From: Pseudoalteromonas shioyasakiensis
GTDB taxonomy: Bacteria > Pseudomonadota > Gammaproteobacteria > Enterobacterales > Alteromonadaceae
Direction: 5' to 3'
Length of the DNA: 64,000 nt
Assembly: GCF_019134595.1 (NCBI RefSeq)
Contig: NZ_CP077770.1
Coordinates: 578,001 to 642,000, forward strand
Positions 21,414 through 30,138 of the stretch are shown here, piece after piece. The notes beneath the pieces are model-generated. The model did no database searches and was not told the DNA's origin. It saw only the letters and a list, made by a program, of their open reading frames with translations. Numbering within the stretch: the stretch's first letter is position 1; each line of letters starts with the position of its first letter. The position numbers and the translations under genes were made by a program.

Positions 21414-21817
21414 AACGGGTAATTACATTTGGCACGTTCGATATTTTCCATGTGGGACACATCAATATTTTAGAACGAGCTAAATCGTTGGGAGATTATT
21501 TAATAGTTGGTGTATCTTCCGATGAACTAAATTTCTCTAAGAAAGGTCGAAAGCCCGTATATAGTGAAGCTGATAGGCTAAAAATTATTAGTTCATTGAA
21601 GTGTGTCGATGAAGTATTTGTAGAGCATTCTCTAGAATTAAAAGGTGAGTACATCAAAGATCATCAAGCTCATTTGCTAGTTATGGGGGACGATTGGGCT
21701 GGTCGATTTGATCAATTTAGCCAACTTTGTGATGTAACTTATTTAGAGCGTACTCCCTCTATCTCTACAACAGAAATAATAGAAGTTGTGAGGCAACCTT
21801 CAAACTGTCATTTATAA
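21410..21817 (+). CDS. tagD: Glycerol-3-phosphate cytidylyltransferase (TagD-like)
   Basis: A small nucleotidyltransferase (135 aa) that condenses CTP with glycerol-3-phosphate to give CDP-glycerol. All family signatures are present: GTFDIFHVGH with the HxGH catalytic pair, and the C-terminal RTPSISTTEI matching the RTxGISTT nucleotide motif, with Pro-Ser in place of the usual Gly region. The ATG overlaps the preceding stop (ATGA). With the flanking transferases it supplies an activated polyol-phosphate donor; use of a different polyol phosphate cannot be excluded. Confidence 0.92.
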   Translation: MKRVITFGTFDIFHVGHINILERAKSLGDYLIVGVSSDELNFSKKGRKPVYSEADRLKIISSLKCVDEVFVEHSLELKGEYIKDHQAHLLVMGDDWAGRFDQFSQLCDVTYLERTPSISTTEIIEVVRQPSNCHL

Positions 21818-21868
21818 TTAATATAATAGCTGTATGCGCTTACGTTCAATCAAAAATAAGATGTGTAT

Positions 21869-23032
21869 ATGGCTTTTTTATTTATCTCTCGCAACAATGT
21901 GCACGCCCGCTATTACAAAGAACTGACTAGGAAACTGCCTTTAAAGAGTAAAGTGCACTGCATGGGCTTACCTAGATTTGCTGCTCTTAAATACTTTAGT
22001 AAGGCAATACAAATTGATTTTAGTAAAATAATTTCGGAGCAACTATTACGTAAACAAGCGCGTAATAGTTTATGGAATAACCCGCTAATAATTAAAAGTT
22101 ACTCTGCTTTGATGCTGCTGGTGGAGCGGTGTCGGTTCGCTAAGTATTATGATTTATTGAAGTCAGAATCGCCACAAGCTTTAGTCATTTGGAATGGTAA
22201 TAAATTACCGAATGTTACTGTTTGTATGGCTGCTAAGGCGTTAGGAGTGACCACCTATTACTATGAAAATGGGTTACTGCCCGGAACAACAAGCTTAGAT
22301 CCTAAAGGTATTAACTTTGCGGCTTCTGTACCGCGAGATAGTCAATTTTATTTAAACTTTGATCCGCAAGGGGAGTTACCATTCTCTGCACCTGATTTAA
22401 TCCCAAGAGCAAATCATAAAAAGCGCTGCAAGTTTGACGCAATTGAGTTACCCAAAAAATACTTATTTGTGCCATTTCAAGTTCCACACGATACCCAAAT
22501 AGCATGTTACTCTCCTTGGCTTAAGTCAATGGAAGAGTATTACGAAGCTGTAGTTTCAGCAGTAAATAAGTTAAATGACCCAGAGCTTAAAGTCGTTTTT
22601 AAAGAGCACCCTTCATGGCATAAGCATTATGAGCACTTGTACGATAAAGATAGTGTTGCAGTTTTTGCGAACGGAAATTGTACTCAAGAACTCATCAATG
22701 GCGCTGAGGCTGTGATCACTATTAACTCAACCGTTGGTTTAGAATCCTTACTACTTGATAAAAAAGTCATTACCTTAGGGCTTGCTTGTTACAATATTGA
22801 TGAGCTTGTACTACACGCAAGTGAACAAGCTACTTTGGTTAAGTGCTTAGAAAAATTGCAGAACGGCTGGCAGCCTAACAGTATTCTGAGAGATAAGTTT
22901 TTTACCTACTTAAAGCATGTGTATTGCTTGCCCGGTGTTTGGAAAGAATGTGCGACTGAGCATGTTAAAGCGGTCGAAAAGCGTTTAACTCAGCAAGATA
23001 CATTTGCACAGCTATCGCAAAAGGAAAATTAA
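21869..23032 (+). CDS. Capsule polysaccharide biosynthesis-family (KpsS/KpsC-like) protein
   Basis: A ~387-residue cytoplasmic protein resembling the capsule polysaccharide biosynthesis family that includes the Kdo transferases KpsS and KpsC. Supporting features are FKEHPSWHKHYEHL and the strongly typical NSTVGLESLLLDKKVITLG near the C-terminus. A GTG at 21863 is in frame, but I choose the ATG at 21869. It is 51 bases downstream of tagD and shares its orientation, suggesting it extends or links the same surface glycan. Substrate is unknown. The gene and its two upstream neighbours look more AT-rich than the flanking genes, as is common for surface-polysaccharide loci. Confidence 0.8.
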   Translation: MAFLFISRNNVHARYYKELTRKLPLKSKVHCMGLPRFAALKYFSKAIQIDFSKIISEQLLRKQARNSLWNNPLIIKSYSALMLLVERCRFAKYYDLLKSESPQALVIWNGNKLPNVTVCMAAKALGVTTYYYENGLLPGTTSLDPKGINFAASVPRDSQFYLNFDPQGELPFSAPDLIPRANHKKRCKFDAIELPKKYLFVPFQVPHDTQIACYSPWLKSMEEYYEAVVSAVNKLNDPELKVVFKEHPSWHKHYEHLYDKDSVAVFANGNCTQELINGAEAVITINSTVGLESLLLDKKVITLGLACYNIDELVLHASEQATLVKCLEKLQNGWQPNSILRDKFFTYLKHVYCLPGVWKECATEHVKAVEKRLTQQDTFAQLSQKEN

Positions 23033-23871
23033 TGAAGAACATCGTCTCGCCAGAGTGGCTTAACGAGCATTTAAGCCTCGAAAATTTGATCATATTTGAT
23101 GCTGGAATGGTGCGCCCTGGTCTACCGGGTGAGTATGCACCTAAGGCTATGCTGCCTAATGCACAGCGTTTTGATTTCAAAAAGACGCTGGCAGATAACA
23201 GTAATCCTGTACCAAGTATGATGTGCAGTAGCGAGCAGTTCACAGAACATATGCAGCTTGCTGGGGTTAACCAAGACTCTCTGGTTGTGATTTATGAAGA
23301 CCAAGGCTTATTCAGTTCAGCGCGTGCGTGGTGGATGTTTAAAGCCATGGGCTTTGATAACGTAAAAGTTTTAAGTGGCGGTTTAGCTAAGTGGCAGGCA
23401 CTTGGCTTTGCTACAGAAGCAAGTTATTCAGCTGCTACTGGTCAAGGCAACTTTGTTGCAAGCCCACGCGCTGATTACTTTATCAGTGCTGAGCAAGTAC
23501 TTAACTCACTTGATGAACAAAGTACACTAACACTCGATGCTCGCCCTTATAAGCGATTCACCGGTGAACACGCTGAGCCGCGTGAAGGCATGCACAGTGG
23601 TCATATTCCTAATAGTCGTTGTTTATCGCTGTCAACTGTATTGAATGATGGTGAGCTTAAACTGCTTAGCGAGTTACAGGCATTATTTGAGCAACATATA
23701 GCGCCGCATCATACCCAGTTGCAGTTTAGCTGTGGTTCAGGTGTAACCGCTTGCGCAATTGCATTGTGTGCCGATGAATGTGGTTACGCTAACTTACGTG
23801 TTTACGATGGCTCATGGAGTGAGTGGGGTGCTCGTCACGACCTACCTATTGAAACAGGTCCGCATCAATAA
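23032..23871 (+). CDS. sseA: 3-mercaptopyruvate sulfurtransferase
   Basis: A two-domain rhodanese of 279 residues that moves sulfur from 3-mercaptopyruvate to thiol acceptors or cyanide. The inactive N-terminal rhodanese domain is followed by a catalytic domain with C234 in SCGSGVTA; the CGSGVTA loop marks mercaptopyruvate sulfurtransferases, as against the CRKGVTA type of thiosulfate sulfurtransferases. The ATG overlaps the upstream stop by one base. The 3' end overlaps the convergent sulfotransferase gene by 26 bases. Confidence 0.94.
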   Translation: MKNIVSPEWLNEHLSLENLIIFDAGMVRPGLPGEYAPKAMLPNAQRFDFKKTLADNSNPVPSMMCSSEQFTEHMQLAGVNQDSLVVIYEDQGLFSSARAWWMFKAMGFDNVKVLSGGLAKWQALGFATEASYSAATGQGNFVASPRADYFISAEQVLNSLDEQSTLTLDARPYKRFTGEHAEPREGMHSGHIPNSRCLSLSTVLNDGELKLLSELQALFEQHIAPHHTQLQFSCGSGVTACAIALCADECGYANLRVYDGSWSEWGARHDLPIETGPHQ

Positions 23872-25384
23872 AATCAGCGTAATTTTGCCAGCTGCCGATA
23901 CTGTTTTTATTCAGTGGCTGGCGGATTTGCTTTTTACTCGCCGTGGCTGATGCTGCATTGTTTTTATAAAAAGTCAGGCAGTTTTCCTGCCAGCTTAAAT
24001 CACAAAACGCATAGAGCTTTTGCGTTTGTTGGGTAGGCTCTGCTACTAATTGCTCATAGCTTTGCAAAAAAACATTTTCAGGATACTTGTTGGCAAAATG
24101 ACTGACTAATGCCGAGTAATCTTGATAGAACGAGGCAATATCTTCAAGTGTAAAACTGTAGTGATGAAACACACTTTGCGGGCTATACATCTGCCTAAAA
24201 TTGGCAATGCTGCAATCACGCCACTCTCGTTGCATACAAACGATTTTAGCATTAGGAAATGCCGCTAAAATAAAATCAATATAGTAAAAGTTAAATGGCT
24301 GTTTATCACAACTTATAAGGCCGACACTTAGCAGCTTTGCTCTTTGCTGATAGCTAGCGAGTGCTTTAGTTACAGCGGTTGATGAATAAGCTTTATCAAG
24401 CATTTCGCTATCAATCACACGAGCTGATTGCGTGGCGTGTTGTATCAATTGCGCAATATCATTTAATTCCCCAATACCTCGTAGCTGTGTACTTTGATTA
24501 AGGATTTTTTCAACTAAGGTTGTGCCAGAGCGGGGCATGCCAACAACAAAAACGGGTGAGAACTCAGAGTCAGTACTTGCTGGTGCTTGATGTTTGCTTT
24601 GAGTAATGAGCTTTTGACAAAAGTGGTGATGTTGGCTTGCTTGATAGTTAAGTTTACCGGCTATGGCTTGCTTACTTAGTGCAAAGTATTTAAATGCACC
24701 TTTGTAGTCATTAAGGTGCTCATAATTAAGAGCAAGACTATGAAAATAAACTTGTTGTTCAACAATGCTTTTTTCTTTATCCGCCAAGGCTTGTAGTTTT
24801 TGGATATGTTGCTCTGCATCTATAACAGTATTGAGTTCAGCCTGAGAATAGTGGGCTTGATAAAAGCTAGGTTGCTTTGTGGTTAGTTGCTGAAGCAAGC
24901 TTTTAGCTTCATCGAATAGTCCGTGAATTTTATAACTCACCGCCAAATTATAGCTAATTTGAGGGTTATCTTTATTGCGCTGGTAGGCTGCTTGTTGCAA
25001 GTTAAGAGCGTCGTCATAATGCCCTAAACGGGTCGCAATGTTGGCTAATGTATCAAAGTCTGCGCCACTAAAGTCAGCTGTTTGTAATGCGCTTTGATAA
25101 TACACAGCTGCATTACTTACTTTGCCTAACAGTACGTATAACTTGGCAAGTGCTAAATGATAAACTGCAAAAGGGGCTAGGCTTAGCGCTTTTTCAAGGA
25201 GCTTAATCGCTTTGGTGATATCGCCAGCTGCGGTGTTGACTTCGCTAAGTAAAAAGTAACAAACGTGGTCTTCAGGATTTTGTTTTAGCCGCTGCACAAG
25301 TAAGTGATGTGCATCGGTTAGTTTTTTGTTGCTTAACAACTGTTGGATATGAGCGCGAAGCGCTTGTTGGGTATCATTTAGCAT
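23846..25384 (-). CDS. TPR-repeat sulfotransferase family protein
   Basis: A ~512-residue protein joining N-terminal tetratricopeptide repeats (about residues 5-230, repeated A/L/Y helical pairs) to a sulfotransferase domain. The 5'-phosphosulfate-binding loop reads VFVVGMPRSGTTLVEKIL. It would use PAPS to sulfate an unknown acceptor; TPRs may bind a protein partner. I take the ATG at 25384; an in-frame TTG at 25402 is possible but poorly spaced from any ribosome binding site. The gene is convergent with sseA and shares 26 bases with it, leaving no room for a terminator between them. Confidence 0.88.
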   Translation of the reverse strand: MLNDTQQALRAHIQQLLSNKKLTDAHHLLVQRLKQNPEDHVCYFLLSEVNTAAGDITKAIKLLEKALSLAPFAVYHLALAKLYVLLGKVSNAAVYYQSALQTADFSGADFDTLANIATRLGHYDDALNLQQAAYQRNKDNPQISYNLAVSYKIHGLFDEAKSLLQQLTTKQPSFYQAHYSQAELNTVIDAEQHIQKLQALADKEKSIVEQQVYFHSLALNYEHLNDYKGAFKYFALSKQAIAGKLNYQASQHHHFCQKLITQSKHQAPASTDSEFSPVFVVGMPRSGTTLVEKILNQSTQLRGIGELNDIAQLIQHATQSARVIDSEMLDKAYSSTAVTKALASYQQRAKLLSVGLISCDKQPFNFYYIDFILAAFPNAKIVCMQREWRDCSIANFRQMYSPQSVFHHYSFTLEDIASFYQDYSALVSHFANKYPENVFLQSYEQLVAEPTQQTQKLYAFCDLSWQENCLTFYKNNAASATASKKQIRQPLNKNSIGSWQNYADFIDADLFQ

Positions 25385-25418
25385 AAGCGCATAGTATACC
25401 AATTCACCAGAATACTTA

Positions 25419-25590
25419 ATTTTATACCAACCCGCAATAATACTTAATCATTTTGAGGGATTAAACCTGTCGCTAGCTGCGTTAAAAATTTCTGATTTAG
25501 AACAACTAAATAACAAAATTTTTGCCTTGCTATCAACGAGGTTTTCTTGCCTCAAAATAGACCACTTAATTAAGCGAATTGGTATTAAAA
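25419..25590. mobile_element. MITE-like inverted-repeat element (no coding capacity)
   Basis: About 170 bases without an ORF, forming a long imperfect hairpin. The terminal arms (25419-25458 and 25550-25590) both read roughly TTWATACCAAYYCGC from the outside and end in TTTTGAGG on the inside. The inner arms also pair (AACCT...AAAAATTT against its near complement around 25513-25545). This is the structure of a non-autonomous miniature element or REP-type sequence. I see no second copy in the window and no certain target duplication. Confidence 0.7.
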
Positions 25591-25620
25591 AGCCCTGCCT
25601 GAAGGTGGCAAGGCTTTTAT
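25586..25620 (-). terminator. Terminator of the TonB receptor gene at 25633
   Basis: On the minus strand AAAGCCTTGCC pairs with GGCAGGGCTTT, followed by a T run that leads into the MITE-like element. Confidence 0.8.
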
Positions 25621-25632
25621 GGGGATGTTTAA

Positions 25633-28065
25633 TTACAGCTCAAAGTTGTAGCTAAACTTCATACCGATAGTACGAGGCGCTGTGGTGTAGTGACCATAAA
25701 CACGCTGTAGCTCAGGTAGCTCTTTATTAAGCTCAGCATATTGCGACATACCAGCCCAAGACTTATCACGACGTACAGAAGTGAATGCGTACTTATCGAA
25801 TAAGTTGTCTACGTAAAGCGTTGCAGACCACATATCACCAGTAATTTTGGCAGATAAGTTACTTAGTGCATAACCAGGTAATACTTCGCCGTCTGCTTTT
25901 AAGCCTACTTTGGTGATCACATCGCTTTGCGCTGTGATACCGTAGTTAACGCTTAATAGTTTATCGCCTAGGATATCTTGCTCGTAACGAAGACCAAATG
26001 AGAATTGATGCTCAGGAGCGCCCGGTAAACGGTCGCCTTTAGCACCATCATAATAGCTTTGGTACTGCGCTAAGTCATCGCCTAACACGCCAAATAAGTA
26101 AGGCGCATCTTCGGTCAATTCAGCCTTTGCATAAGCGTATGTCGCATATGCAGCCCAATTATCACCAATCATAGCGCGAGTAGAAAGCTCAACACCTTTA
26201 GAATTAGCAGAGCCTGCGTTCGAGGTAATTAACTCTTGGCCATTTACAGTGCTGCTACCCACTTGCGCATCTTTCCAATCAACATTAAATAGTGCCGCAT
26301 TGAAATGTAGGCGGTTACGTAACCATGATGACTTAAAGCCTAGCTCGTAGTTGACTGTTGTATCTGGTTTGTAATCTTCTTCGTTTGGCAGGGCACAAAC
26401 TATTTGTTGCTCAGGTAATACATCAGGGCAAGGAGCAATACCGTTACCACCACCAATACGGAAGCCTTCACTCACAGTAAAGTAAGCAAGTACACCATTA
26501 TCGAATGTATAGTTAGCATTAAACTTGAATAAGTTACCGTTATCGCTGGCACTTACATTTTCCATAGCTAGATTATCGAGTGAATCAAAATCCCCAGAAT
26601 AAAGTGGTGTAGCAGAACCTGATGTTGTAGAAACATCGTATTCGTAAAAACGTGCACCTAGAGTTACATCAAGCTGCTCTGTGATGCTGTAGCCGATTTC
26701 ACCAAAAATTGCTTTTTCAGTGGTTTCACTATCTGAAATTAGAATGTACTCAAGATCTTGTTCAACATTAGGAATACCGCCACCCCAGTACTCAGTCAGA
26801 CCCGGCGTGTACTCACGGTCATCTGAGTAGCTTTCTACTTTGTTGTAGAAGCCGCCTACAATCCAGTTAAAAGCACTATTACTATTTGATACTAAACGGA
26901 GTTCTTGCGTAAAGGTATCGCGATCTGAGGTATCATGCGTGTAGCCAACAAAAGAAGGGAAGTCGGCATAACCTGACCAAATATCGTAAAGTAGATCAGT
27001 TTGATCGCGCTGTCCAGATTGCTCATAGCTAGACCAACCAGATGCAGATACCAGCTCAGCAAAACCAAGATCTGCTTTTACTTCTAAGCTTAATAAATCG
27101 TTTTCTTCTTCACCAGGCTCAAGTACACGAGCTACGTTTTCGTATTTTCCAGGGATCCCTTGTAGCGCACTGCTATCAGCAAGAGAGCCGTATTGCGATG
27201 TCGAGTTACCGCCATTTTCTTGCTTTTGATAGAAGTAGTTAAGCGTTGCATCAACATCTTCGGTTGCAAGCCAGCGAAGTGATAAACGTGCTGTGGTGAT
27301 TTGCTCATCGTTAACATCGCTTACGCTTTTTAAGTTGGCATTTACATCGCTGCTGTCTGAAAAGTCAGGGTTTGGGTTTGATACACCTGGCTCTTGAACC
27401 ACGTGCGTGTAGTCAATGTAACCAGGGTTATCGTAATAATTTAAGCTAGCACGAAGCGCTAGTTTTTCTTCAATTAGCGGCGTATTGAATACCACACCAA
27501 ACTCACCGCCAGTGCCGTCACTTTCGTTAATGCTAAATACATCGCCTGTAACCTTACCTTCGGTGATATCAAGCTCAGGTTGCTTTAGTAAGTAACGAAT
27601 TGCACCACCTAAAGTACCTGCACCATACAGTGTACCTTGTGGGCCAATTAGCACTTCAACACGGTCAACATCAGTTAAACGTAAGTCGATGCTCAGTGGA
27701 ATTTCACCAACATAGGTTGCCACTGTGCCACTATCAGAAATACGGTCAGAGGTATTTGTATTCAAACCACGAACGATAATCGGAGAACCTTCACGACCAC
27801 CTTGATCAGAAATTGTTAAGCCAGGTACCCAGCGTGCGACATCTTCTAAATCGCCAATGTTTTGGTCGCTAATTACATCGCCATTGAGCGCTGTGATATT
27901 AAGCGGTGCATCTTGCACAGAGCCTGCACGTCGTGTTGCAGTAATTTGAATAGTTTCAATTGATTTATCAACTTCGATAGCATCTTCTGCAGCAAACGCC
28001 ATATTGCTATTGATTAAAACTGCAGAAATTGCACTTGCAAGTAGAGCAGGCTTAAAAGTGTTCAT
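25633..28065 (-). CDS. TonB-dependent receptor
   Basis: An outer-membrane receptor of 810 residues that imports a large ligand (siderophore, sugar, peptide or cofactor) with TonB energy. It has a signal peptide (residues 1-25, ending AFA), a TonB-box-like ETIQITATRR, a plug domain (NITALNGDVISDQNIGDLEDVARWVPGLTI, then RVEVLIGPQGTLYGAGTLGGAIRYL), and a 22-strand barrel ending in the aromatic-rich MKFSYNFEL. The ATG follows a GTCGGAATC site. The ligand cannot be called from sequence; no substrate-specific enzyme lies beside it. A palindrome sits in its upstream region at 28201-28218. Confidence 0.92.
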   Translation of the reverse strand: MNTFKPALLASAISAVLINSNMAFAAEDAIEVDKSIETIQITATRRAGSVQDAPLNITALNGDVISDQNIGDLEDVARWVPGLTISDQGGREGSPIIVRGLNTNTSDRISDSGTVATYVGEIPLSIDLRLTDVDRVEVLIGPQGTLYGAGTLGGAIRYLLKQPELDITEGKVTGDVFSINESDGTGGEFGVVFNTPLIEEKLALRASLNYYDNPGYIDYTHVVQEPGVSNPNPDFSDSSDVNANLKSVSDVNDEQITTARLSLRWLATEDVDATLNYFYQKQENGGNSTSQYGSLADSSALQGIPGKYENVARVLEPGEEENDLLSLEVKADLGFAELVSASGWSSYEQSGQRDQTDLLYDIWSGYADFPSFVGYTHDTSDRDTFTQELRLVSNSNSAFNWIVGGFYNKVESYSDDREYTPGLTEYWGGGIPNVEQDLEYILISDSETTEKAIFGEIGYSITEQLDVTLGARFYEYDVSTTSGSATPLYSGDFDSLDNLAMENVSASDNGNLFKFNANYTFDNGVLAYFTVSEGFRIGGGNGIAPCPDVLPEQQIVCALPNEEDYKPDTTVNYELGFKSSWLRNRLHFNAALFNVDWKDAQVGSSTVNGQELITSNAGSANSKGVELSTRAMIGDNWAAYATYAYAKAELTEDAPYLFGVLGDDLAQYQSYYDGAKGDRLPGAPEHQFSFGLRYEQDILGDKLLSVNYGITAQSDVITKVGLKADGEVLPGYALSNLSAKITGDMWSATLYVDNLFDKYAFTSVRRDKSWAGMSQYAELNKELPELQRVYGHYTTAPRTIGMKFSYNFEL

Positions 28066-28200
28066 GATTGATTCCGACTTAGTTACAGTAAATTTATGCT
28101 TAAAAAATAGACATTACTAGTGATTTAAGCTTAAAACTTGATGATTTAGTGAATTTATATCTAATTATAATGTATTTTTATTCTTATCGTCCATGCGTTA

Positions 28201-28218
28201 TTTGCAATTAAATGCAAA
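28201..28218. promoter_or_regulatory. Palindrome upstream of TonB receptor (possible operator)
   Basis: TTTGCA and TGCAAA face each other across six bases, with TTA and ATAA flanks extending the symmetry. It lies ~136 bases before the receptor start. It might bind a dimeric repressor; no regulator is adjacent. Confidence 0.35.
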
Positions 28219-28245
28219 ATAATTGAATAAATACTCTGTAAGGGG

Positions 28246-28602
28246 TTAGCTATCGGAATAAGGGCAATCAGTACAGCCATTACTACAGCAATGGCCGCGT
28301 TTTAAAAAGAACCAGCGGCTAAATACCATGTAGTTGTTTTGCATGGTGTAATCGAGATTTTCTATTAAATTACCTTGAGTAAAATAAGGCTTAGCAAAGG
28401 CAAGCTGCTGTTCAAGAGGTTGCTGGTAAAGTTTAGATAAAAATGAATTTATCTTTTTTATAGTACAGTCTCGGCATAAACATTCTGTTGCTGCCTCATC
28501 GAGTGGTAAAATGTTGGGCAGCTCACTACACCAACAGGCATTAATATTGTCGGCTTGGCAGTTAAGCGTTGCTTTGCATTGTGAGCAAGTAAGGGTTGTC
28601 AT
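28246..28602 (-). CDS. Cysteine-rich protein (CWC-like plus DUF5522-like)
   Basis: A ~118-residue protein with two Cys clusters. The N-terminal part MTTLTCSQCKATLNC followed by CWCSELP and CLCRDC resembles the cysteine-rich CWC family; the C-terminal GHCCSNGCTDCPY resembles DUF5522. In many bacteria these are separate small proteins, so this looks like a fusion. Metal binding (zinc or Fe-S) is plausible. I begin it at the ATG at 28602, since a longer reading to 28734 would overlap the divergent gene at 28646 and lacks family resemblance. Confidence 0.75.
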   Translation of the reverse strand: MTTLTCSQCKATLNCQADNINACWCSELPNILPLDEAATECLCRDCTIKKINSFLSKLYQQPLEQQLAFAKPYFTQGNLIENLDYTMQNNYMVFSRWFFLKRGHCCSNGCTDCPYSDS

Positions 28603-28645
28603 TAAGTAAAAAGATGCTTTGAGATTGAAAAGGTAAGCATAGCAA

Positions 28646-28969
28646 ATGGATAAATTAGACGCATTAGATGAGTTTGCCCGTTTTGGTGATAACCGATTTG
28701 AGGCAATCTCAGTAATTACCAGTACTCCAGACACACAAGGAGATGTGTATATTCTAACGCAAGATGTTTTCTGTCAGGTTTTACAGTGTGTTATAGACGG
28801 CGAAATAGATATCGATGAATTAGAACTTTGGGCAAATGTAGTTGAGTCTCGCCAAGACATCGACGAAAGTGCCGTTGAAGGGGCTATTTATGCGCTAAGT
28901 AATAACGAGCAGATGGGTGGGTTGAGTACAAGTACGCTAAAGAAGTTATTAGCAGTGACTTTAGGCTGA
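28646..28969 (+). CDS. Small acidic hypothetical protein
   Basis: I do not recognise it. 107 residues, acidic, without signal peptide or membrane segment, with a helical central part (DIDELELWANVVESRQDI). AAGG precedes the ATG. It is divergent from the Cys-rich gene with 43 bases between starts, and its stop lies inside a perfect 12-bp inverted repeat. Cytosolic location is likely; function is unknown. Confidence 0.65.
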   Translation: MDKLDALDEFARFGDNRFEAISVITSTPDTQGDVYILTQDVFCQVLQCVIDGEIDIDELELWANVVESRQDIDESAVEGAIYALSNNEQMGGLSTSTLKKLLAVTLG

Positions 28970-28994
28970 AAGAATTTTATACCTTTCAGCCTAA
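28961..28994. repeat. Perfect 12-bp inverted repeat at a convergent gene end
   Basis: Arms 28961-28972 and 28983-28994 (TTAGGCTGAAAG and its complement) with a 10-base loop, overlapping the stop codon of the acidic gene and ending 15 bases before the fbp stop. No strong U tract, so it may be a 3'-end stabiliser or a weak bidirectional terminator. Confidence 0.6.
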
Positions 28995-29009
28995 GGCATT
29001 TACTGCTTG

Positions 29010-29978
29010 CTATTTATGATAGCTTAAGCAGGTTTCCACTTCGTTTTTCGAACCTAAGATCACCGCCACACGTTGGTGAATTGCGTCAGGTTGAATGTCC
29101 ATGATGCGCTCAGTGCCTGTAGAAGCTATGCCGCCAGCTTGTTCGATTAACATTGCCATTGGGTTTGCTTCGTATAATAAACGTAATTTGTTAGGTTTAT
29201 TTGGATCTTTCGTGTCGGTTGGGTAAGTGAAGATACCACCACGGCATAATACACGGTGCACATCACCTACCATTGCCGCAATCCAGCGCATGTTGAAGTT
29301 ACGGCCACGAGGGCCTGTATCACCAGCAATTAGGTCATTGATGTAATTTTGCATTACCGGTTGCCAATGACGTTGGTTTGAAGCATTGATTGCAAATTCG
29401 CTAGTCTCTTCAGGCACGCTCGCAAAATCTTGCGTTAATAAGAAGGTACCGTGTGTTTTATCTAAGGTGAAAAAGCGTGTGCCTTTGCCTGTTGTTAACG
29501 CCAGCACGGTAGATGGGCCATATAATACATAACCCGCTGCAACTTGGTTTTTACCCGGTTGCATAAAAATACTAGGATCAGCCGGATCTGAACCTTCAGG
29601 CGCCGCCATAATTGAGAAAATCGTACCAACGAGTGAGTTGATATCAGTATTTGATGAGCCATCAAGTGGGTCGAATGCAACAATGTAGTTGGCATCTGGA
29701 TTACCCGCAACGGTGAAGTCTTCTTCTTCAGAGGCAATGGCTTTTACGTAGCCCGATTCTAATAAAATATCTTTTAAAAGTTGGTTAGTTAGAACGTCGA
29801 GTTTTTTCTGTGTTTCACCCTGAATGTTTTCGTCTAGGGTTGAGCCTAATACGCCAGATAGGGCGCCTTGACCAACACGAAATGAAATTTCTTTACATGC
29901 CGCAAGTACCGTTCTGATCAATGAGATCAGTTCACGAGGGCAACCATCTTCTAACAATACCGGTGGGAGTCTACGCAT
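29010..29978 (-). CDS. fbp: Fructose-1,6-bisphosphatase class I
   Basis: A cytosolic gluconeogenic enzyme that hydrolyses fructose-1,6-bisphosphate to fructose-6-phosphate. The signature [12 protein letters not shown] (metal and phosphate binding) is intact, with SEEEDF upstream contributing metal ligands. The 322-residue length is standard for class I. AGGA lies upstream of the ATG. It is monocistronic and divergent from the metalloprotease gene. Confidence 0.96.
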   Translation of the reverse strand: MRRLPPVLLEDGCPRELISLIRTVLAACKEISFRVGQGALSGVLGSTLDENIQGETQKKLDVLTNQLLKDILLESGYVKAIASEEEDFTVAGNPDANYIVAFDPLDGSSNTDINSLVGTIFSIMAAPEGSDPADPSIFMQPGKNQVAAGYVLYGPSTVLALTTGKGTRFFTLDKTHGTFLLTQDFASVPEETSEFAINASNQRHWQPVMQNYINDLIAGDTGPRGRNFNMRWIAAMVGDVHRVLCRGGIFTYPTDTKDPNKPNKLRLLYEANPMAMLIEQAGGIASTGTERIMDIQPDAIHQRVAVILGSKNEVETCLSYHK

Positions 29979-30138
29979 TCTATTTTCCTGATAACGTTGT
30001 AGCCAGACATTTTTAGTGTGAGAGAGAATGTCTTAGCAAGCGCTGAATTTCGTCTTAAATAGCTGATTTTTCTTGGCGGTACTTTATACTGCTTAATACC
30101 TATACAGTATTTAAAACGCGAATAACAAAGATAAGATT

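Noticed and set aside
30089..30107. CTG...CAG symmetry resembling a LexA box upstream of the metalloprotease gene.
   Set aside because: The spacing is 13 bases instead of 10, and the interior does not match the SOS consensus.
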